Assembly: GCA_021158425.1 (NCBI GenBank)
Contig: JAGGUR010000062.1
Location: 1 to 10,925, forward strand
Direction of reading: 5' to 3'
DNA: 10,925 nucleotides
Origin: Candidatus Cloacimonadota bacterium
Lineage (GTDB): Bacteria; Cloacimonadota; Cloacimonadia; JGIOTU-2
Part shown: in pieces, positions 6,230 to 10,925 of the stretch
Position numbering within the stretch: the first letter of the stretch is position 1
Layout: each line of letters opens with the position of its first letter
Program-made: the position numbers and the translations under genes
Notes under the pieces: generated by a model
Told to the model about the DNA's origin: nothing
Databases searched by the model: none
Seen by the model: the letters and a program-made list of their open reading frames with translations, nothing else

Positions 6230-6271
6230 AAAAGCCATCTCTCCACAATTTAGTGGATGGATGGCTTTTTT
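6230..6271 (+). terminator. Strong intrinsic terminator after the ferredoxin
   Basis: AAAAGCCATC (6230-6239) pairs with GATGGCTTTT (6260-6269). Inside, after a small internal loop, TCCAC (6242-6246) pairs with GTGGA (6253-6257) across a six-base AT loop. The stem ends in a run of six T (6266-6271). The A-run before the stem makes it potentially usable from either strand. Its T-run ends ten bases before the next start codon. Confidence 0.85.
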
Positions 6272-6281
6272 GGTGTGATTT

Positions 6282-7718
6282 ATGAAAAAAATATTAATTA
6301 TTATTTTCTCAATTTTATCTGTTAGTTGCGCATCTCAATTGAAAAAGGTTAATAATATTGATAAACCAGATATAGCAGATTCCTTAAAAACTCAACGACT
6401 AATAGAGCAATATAAAATTATTTTTAACAATCAGCAAAAAGAAATAGATTCGTTATATCAAATTGTTGCTGAGTTACAGGATTCAATAAATTTTTTGAAT
6501 AGCACAATTAGAATAAAGAACAATGCCAAATTTCCTGATTCGTTATTTTTTGCTGGTTATAAATTTGACCTCACAAATGAAAGATTAAGGCAAAAATTTA
6601 TAAAATGTTACAAAGCTGAATTGAAGTATGCGTATCGGTATATTCCACGCAGTGGTAAATATTTTCCTGTTATTGAAGAGATATTACAACAGTATAATCT
6701 TCCAGCAGATATGAAATATTTAGCCACAGCAGAAAGTTATCTTAGTCCTTTTGCAAAATCTTCTGTTGGAGCAACTGGTTTCTGGCAATTTATGAAATCT
6801 ACAGCAAAATACTATGATTTGCAGATAAATCAGTTTGTTGACCAGCGAATGGATATTTTTGCGTCAACAAAGGCCGCGTGTGAATATATTTTGTGGGCTC
6901 ATAAATCATTAAAAAAGATTGGTGCCAATGATATACTTTTGGCTATTTGCTCATTCAACTCAGGTTTGGGAAATATTAAAAAAGCTATTAATGAACAGGG
7001 AGGAAAGGATTTCTTTAGTCTTATTCAAAGAAAAAGTGAAACCGATGATTATATATGGCGAGCTTTAGCAATTAAGTATATCATTGAAAATGAGGATAAA
7101 ATATTTACGAAAAAATTTGGAAGAGAACAAAATCTACTTTCCACTTGTAAAACTGTTGTTCTTACTTTAAAGGGATATTATAAATTAGATGATTGGGCAC
7201 AAGCACAAGGAACTTATATTAAACAAGTTTGGGAATTGAACCCATGGATTAAGATTTATAAAAGAAATCAATATAGATACTCTCCTATTAATGATGTGAT
7301 TATTAGTCCCGGCACTTATACAATTCTGATTCCAAAGGATTCATCTCCTGATGAAACCAAATTAGCAAGGATAGAAAAACGATTCCTAAATAAGAATGAT
7401 GGGTATTTTGCGATTGAACATATTGTAAGAAAAGGCGAGAATTTGTCTATTATTGCAAAACGTTATAATACAACTGTAAGTAATCTTATGAATATAAATG
7501 GATTACGCTCAACAACGATTTATCCAGGACAGAGATTAAGCCTGATAACAAATTATAGTAACTATTATGTAGTAAAAAAAGGCGATTCGCTTTATAAAAT
7601 TTCTCAAAAATTAGGTATATCAAGTCAAAGACTTATTGATAAAAATAATTTATTGGTAAAAAATAGAGCGGGAAAGAAGATTGTTTATATCTACCCCGGG
7701 CAGAAGATCTATTTTTAA
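6282..7718 (+). CDS. mltD: MltD-like lipoprotein lytic transglycosylase with two LysM domains
   Basis: This 478-residue enzyme cleaves the glycan strands of murein with formation of anhydro-muropeptides, acting from the periplasm. Domain order: a short lipoprotein signal (IFSILSVSC, lipid-bearing Cys16; the -3 position is Ser rather than Leu, so the lipobox is relaxed), a charged probable coiled coil at about 35-75, an SLT domain at about 110-260, a linker region, and two LysM murein-binding domains at about 380-422 and 428-478 (VRKGENL...YPGQRL and VKKGDSL...YPGQKI). The catalytic glutamate is Glu151 in TAESYLSPFA, followed by the family GATGFWQFM. The domain set matches MltD, though exact orthology is inferred. 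The ATG is fixed by the signal peptide, but only a weak GGTG precedes it, directly after a terminator. Confidence 0.92.
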   Translation: MKKILIIIFSILSVSCASQLKKVNNIDKPDIADSLKTQRLIEQYKIIFNNQQKEIDSLYQIVAELQDSINFLNSTIRIKNNAKFPDSLFFAGYKFDLTNERLRQKFIKCYKAELKYAYRYIPRSGKYFPVIEEILQQYNLPADMKYLATAESYLSPFAKSSVGATGFWQFMKSTAKYYDLQINQFVDQRMDIFASTKAACEYILWAHKSLKKIGANDILLAICSFNSGLGNIKKAINEQGGKDFFSLIQRKSETDDYIWRALAIKYIIENEDKIFTKKFGREQNLLSTCKTVVLTLKGYYKLDDWAQAQGTYIKQVWELNPWIKIYKRNQYRYSPINDVIISPGTYTILIPKDSSPDETKLARIEKRFLNKNDGYFAIEHIVRKGENLSIIAKRYNTTVSNLMNINGLRSTTIYPGQRLSLITNYSNYYVVKKGDSLYKISQKLGISSQRLIDKNNLLVKNRAGKKIVYIYPGQKIYF

Positions 7719-7747
7719 AACGATATTTACAAAGTATGTTCCAGCAT

Positions 7748-7761
7748 CCCGATATATCAGG
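7748..7761. repeat. Short CCCGAT-type palindrome between convergent genes
   Basis: Within the 124-base gap between the convergent transglycosylase and mutS genes, CC-C-GATATATC-A-GG forms an imperfect palindrome. It shares its core with the palindromes at 2111-2125 and 2284-2300. The rest of the gap is A/T-rich with no GC-rich stem, so neither gene has an evident intrinsic terminator here. Confidence 0.35.
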
Positions 7762-7842
7762 AGTGTCAGAGCAAATTATGGGGAAATAAAAAATATTTTA
7801 TCAAATAAACCAAAAAAATATTTAAAAATTTTCTTTATAGAT

Positions 7843-10521
7843 TTATTTTGATTTATGCAATTTCTCTTTCATTTCAGCTAAAATTTTTATTGCTTCTAAA
7901 GGTGTAATATTATTTGTATCAATATTTTTTAAATCTTTTAACACTTCTTTTTCTTTATTCGTCTTTTGTGAAAGGAAATCAAAAAAATTTGTTTGAGTAG
8001 CAGAACTCTTTTCTCTTTTGGTCTTTTCAAACATACTCGTCTCATTAAATTCATTTTTTTCTAAATTTTTCAAGATTTCTTTTGCACGGATGACTACTTT
8101 ATCTGGAATGCCAGCAAGTTTTGCTACCTGAATTCCATAACTCTGGTCAGCACTTCCAGGAACAACCTTTCTTAAGAAGATAACTTTATCTTTCCATTCC
8201 TTTGCAGTAATATTATAATTTTTTACTGCAGGAAATATATCTGCCAATTCGGTAAGTTCATGATAATGGGTAGCAAATAAGGTTTTTGCTGCCACATTTT
8301 TATTTTCATGTAGGTATTCTACAACAGCCCAGGCAATGCTGAGTCCATCAAAAGTGCTTGTCCCGCGTCCTATCTCATCAAGAAGAATAAGACTTCTTGG
8401 AGTTGCATTGTGTAAGATATTTGCTGTCTCTATCATTTCAACAAGAAAGGTACTCTGTCCCAGTGCAAGATTATCAGATGCACCTACTCTGGTAAATATT
8501 TTATCCACAATTCCAATTTTTGCAGAGGCGGCAGGGACAAATGAACCGATTTGAGCCATCAAAACAATTAGACCCACCTGACGAAGATAAGTAGATTTCC
8601 CAGCCATGTTCGGTCCTGTAATAAGCAATATCCTATCTGATTTATTATTCAGATATGTATCATTTGGAATAAAAGTTTCTTCAGTAATCAGTTTTTCTAT
8701 TACAGGATGTCTTCCATCTTTTATTTCTATTTTTAGCTCATCTGTAATTTCCGGTCTTGAATAATTGTTATAATATGCAATCTGTGCAAAATTTGTTATA
8801 ACATCTAAAATTGATATTACATAGGAAAATTTTTGCATTCTTGGAATGAATTTTGTTAGCTTATTTCTTATTTCAACAAACAGAGAATATTCCAACTGCT
8901 TTATTCGTTCTTCAGCACCTAAAACCTTGCTTTCATATTCTTTTAACTCAGGAGTAATAAATCTTTCTGCATTTACAAGAGTTTGCTTTCGTGTATAATT
9001 ATCAGGAATTTTATCCAGATACGATTTAGTAACTTCAATGTAATACCCGAATACATTATTGAATTTTACTTTTAGCTTTTGAATTCCTGTTCTTTTTATC
9101 TCCTTATCTTGTAGTTTTGCAATCCATTTTTTCCCGTTTTTACTCGCACTTCGTAGAGTATCTAATTCTTCATTATACCCATCTTTGATAATTCCGCCAT
9201 TTTGAATAGTAAGGGGTGCTTCTTCTATTATTGCATTCTCAATAATCAGTATTACTTCATCAAAATTTTGAATGGAATTAAACATATCTTTGAGAATTTT
9301 AGATTCGCAATCTCTTATTAAATCAGCAATCGGTTTAGAGAACTGAAGATAATTTTTCAAAGCAATCATATCTCTCGGATATGCTTTTTCAGTTCCAATT
9401 TTGCTGATTATTCTTTCAATATCACCTATTTCTTTCAAAATTTCAATTAGTGAATTTCTTATATGAGATTTATCAAGCAGTTCAGAAACAGCGTCTAAAC
9501 GGTTATCTATTTCATCTTTAATAATTAGTGGATTTAATATCCATTGAAAAAGAAGTCTGTTACCCATTGGTGTTTTGGTATGGTCCATTGCATCAAGAAG
9601 AGCGCCTTTTCTTTCTCGTGTTCTTATTGATTCTATAAGTTCTAAATTATGTCGTGAGATTGCATCAACCTGCATAAACTGGCTGGTTGAATAGAAGTTA
9701 ATGTTTGTTATATGTTTGAGTTCAGTCCCTTTTAAATCTTGCAAATAGGAAAGTATTGCAGCTGATGCGCAGATTGTATTATCTCTTCCGGCTAAACCGA
9801 ATCCATCTAATGATAGAACCGCAAAGTGTCTTTTCAGAATATCTTCTGCTTCGGTGAAATCGTATCTCCACAATTCATATTTTGTGAATGTGGGTGAATA
9901 GAAAATTTTTATGTCTTGCTCCAGTTTTAATTCTGTACCTTCTGGTATAAGTATTTCAGTTGGATGGATTCTTACAATTTCATCTAAAAGTTTATCTTTT
10001 GATAATTCTGTGCATAAGAATTCACCAGTTGATATATCAATGGATGCCACTCCGCAGTTTGATTTTCCTTCATATATTGCAGTTAGAAAGTTATTACTTT
10101 TCCCCTTTAGATAGTCTTGTTCTAAAATTGTTCCGGGTGTGATGATTTCAACAATTTTTCTTTTTACTAATTTTTTTGCAAGTTTTGGGTCTTCAACCTG
10201 TTCGCAAATTGCAACTTTAACTCCATTATCAATTAGTTTTTTTAGGTAATTATTTAAAGCATGATAAGGGAAACCAGCAAGTGGGACAGGATTTTTCTTT
10301 TTTTTATCTCTTGTAGTAAGAGTAAGACCCAAAATTTTAGAAGCTTTCTTTGCATCATCAAAAAAGGTCTCGTAGAAATCTCCCATTCTAAATAAGAGTA
10401 AGGCATCAGGCTGTTTCCTTTTTATAGATAAGTACTGGTTCATTAGAGGCGTAAAATTTGATGAGGAATCAGTCGTGCCTGAGGCAGATCCCCTTTGGCG
10501 GAATTTTAATGATTCAGTCAT
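7843..10521 (-). CDS. mutS: DNA mismatch repair protein MutS
   Basis: MutS binds mismatches as a dimer clamp and recruits MutL in an ATP-dependent way. At 892 residues it is slightly longer than E. coli MutS (853). Visible in order: the mismatch-reading Phe-x-Glu in FRMGDFYETF (Phe49, Glu51), the connector and lever regions, the Walker A motif GPNMAGKST (636-644), the STFLVEM signature, Walker B LILLDEIGRGTST (Asp715, Glu716), ATHYHEL, and a C-terminal tail with QTNFF (843-847), which resembles a beta-clamp-binding motif. The ATG shares a base with the upstream stop (TAATG), suggesting translational coupling to the SPOR gene. Residues about 7-22 form a Ser/Gly/Arg-rich extension before the usual start-like TPLMNQYL; its DNA looks repeat-derived. 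Met27 is the only other nearby ATG and would cut into the conserved block. Confidence 0.97.
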   Translation of the reverse strand: MTESLKFRQRGSASGTTDSSSNFTPLMNQYLSIKRKQPDALLLFRMGDFYETFFDDAKKASKILGLTLTTRDKKKKNPVPLAGFPYHALNNYLKKLIDNGVKVAICEQVEDPKLAKKLVKRKIVEIITPGTILEQDYLKGKSNNFLTAIYEGKSNCGVASIDISTGEFLCTELSKDKLLDEIVRIHPTEILIPEGTELKLEQDIKIFYSPTFTKYELWRYDFTEAEDILKRHFAVLSLDGFGLAGRDNTICASAAILSYLQDLKGTELKHITNINFYSTSQFMQVDAISRHNLELIESIRTRERKGALLDAMDHTKTPMGNRLLFQWILNPLIIKDEIDNRLDAVSELLDKSHIRNSLIEILKEIGDIERIISKIGTEKAYPRDMIALKNYLQFSKPIADLIRDCESKILKDMFNSIQNFDEVILIIENAIIEEAPLTIQNGGIIKDGYNEELDTLRSASKNGKKWIAKLQDKEIKRTGIQKLKVKFNNVFGYYIEVTKSYLDKIPDNYTRKQTLVNAERFITPELKEYESKVLGAEERIKQLEYSLFVEIRNKLTKFIPRMQKFSYVISILDVITNFAQIAYYNNYSRPEITDELKIEIKDGRHPVIEKLITEETFIPNDTYLNNKSDRILLITGPNMAGKSTYLRQVGLIVLMAQIGSFVPAASAKIGIVDKIFTRVGASDNLALGQSTFLVEMIETANILHNATPRSLILLDEIGRGTSTFDGLSIAWAVVEYLHENKNVAAKTLFATHYHELTELADIFPAVKNYNITAKEWKDKVIFLRKVVPGSADQSYGIQVAKLAGIPDKVVIRAKEILKNLEKNEFNETSMFEKTKREKSSATQTNFFDFLSQKTNKEKEVLKDLKNIDTNNITPLEAIKILAEMKEKLHKSK
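10471..10505. repeat. Palindromic repeat-like DNA inside the mutS 5' end
   Basis: On the plus strand, TGCCTGAGGCA (10476-10486) is a perfect palindrome with a one-base centre. It is followed by ATCCCCTTTGGCGGA (10488-10502), an imperfect palindrome close to TCCGCC...GGCGGA. Together they look like two joined small hairpins of the kind found between genes, but here they are read in frame as MutS residues about 8-15 (RQRGSASG). Confidence 0.45.
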
Positions 10522-10925
10522 TATGGTCTTTTGTATATAAATGATGATATTCCGTTTTTTTTAAGTTTATTTCTAACATATTTTGCTTCTGTTTCTGTTC
10601 TATATGGTCCCAATCCAACAGCAAAATATCTTGTTCCTTTAACAATTTTTTCGTAAACAAAAGTGTCATACCCTTTTTCTCTGAATTCTGTTTTTGATTT
10701 CTCAGCTTTTTCTTTATTTAAAAATGCAGCAAGTTGCACAATATACTTTTTGTCAGAATCTATTTTTATTTCAGGCATCTTAACAGACGAGTTGTAATGT
10801 CCTTTTTCAGCAAGACTGACAAGTTGCGACTCGGCTAAGAATCTTTCGTTTGAATATGGATATTGATTTATCACTTTTTTGTAGGCTACAATAGCATTGT
10901 TAAATTGCGATAACTTTTCCTCACA
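10521..10925 (-). CDS. TPR-like/SPOR-domain protein, C-terminal part (5' truncated)
   Basis: The minus-strand frame stays open to the window edge, giving 134 residues; the GTG at 10874-10872 is an internal valine codon rather than a convincing start. The visible part begins with a helical tetratricopeptide-like segment (about 1-44, with FNNAIVAYKKVINQYPYS typical of TPR helices). After a short linker, a SPOR domain (about 59-134) begins at KYIVQLAAF, contains YFAVGLGPYRTETEA and ends at SSFIYKRP. SPOR domains bind denuded glycan strands of murein and often direct proteins to the division septum. The protein is probably periplasmic, but its N-terminus, where a signal would lie, is outside the window. 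Its TAA overlaps the mutS ATG by one base, so mutS is likely cotranscribed and coupled. Confidence 0.85.
   Translation of the reverse strand, partial: CEEKLSQFNNAIVAYKKVINQYPYSNERFLAESQLVSLAEKGHYNSSVKMPEIKIDSDKKYIVQLAAFLNKEKAEKSKTEFREKGYDTFVYEKIVKGTRYFAVGLGPYRTETEAKYVRNKLKKNGISSFIYKRP

Noticed and set aside
10521..10874. SPOR protein starting at GTG 10874
   Set aside because: The frame continues upstream to the window edge through a TPR-like helix that spans this GTG, so it is taken as an internal valine.

Overview
The window is about 10.9 kb of AT-rich bacterial chromosome. It reads as ordinary housekeeping DNA with several decayed or palindrome-rich spacers between genes. lpxK (lipid A synthesis), a lipoprotein lytic transglycosylase with two LysM domains and a SPOR-domain protein together indicate a Gram-negative cell with an outer membrane and murein. 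Strong GGAGG ribosome sites, low GC and short GC-rich palindromes between genes would fit a lineage such as Cloacimonadota or another FCB-group phylum. That placement is a weak inference; no marker gene here fixes the phylum.

Layout, left to right. 3-503 (+) is the C-terminal end of an IMPDH/GMP reductase family enzyme, GMP reductase-like in the parts visible. 519-549 is a hairpin just after its stop. 659-872 is a broken ribbon-helix-helix antitoxin gene, followed by 862-1155, a RelE-type toxin that has lost a key arginine. 1398-1952 is lemA. 1953-2386 has no gene but holds nested palindromes and a short 26-bp tandem repeat. 2387-5905 (+) is a compact run: lpxK, a DUF47/PhoU-like protein, a PiT phosphate transporter and tatD. 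6046-6216 is a 56-residue 2[4Fe-4S] ferredoxin preceded by a GC-rich dyad and followed by a strong terminator. 6282-7718 is the MltD-like lytic transglycosylase. On the minus strand, 10925-10521 is the end of a TPR/SPOR protein, overlapping by one base the start of mutS (10521-7843), which converges on the transglycosylase gene.

How the genes relate. The DUF47 and PiT genes form a recognised phosphate-uptake pair. lpxK, the transglycosylase and the SPOR protein all act in the envelope. MutS and TatD act on DNA. The toxin-antitoxin remnant and the palindromes are best read as decay and small-repeat invasion. I found no convincing new multi-gene system. The points most worth a second look are the decaying toxin-antitoxin pair, the repeat-like N-terminal extension of MutS, the structured leader before the ferredoxin, and a terminator that ends about ten bases before a start codon. 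No rRNA, tRNA, CRISPR array, transposase or phage gene was seen.
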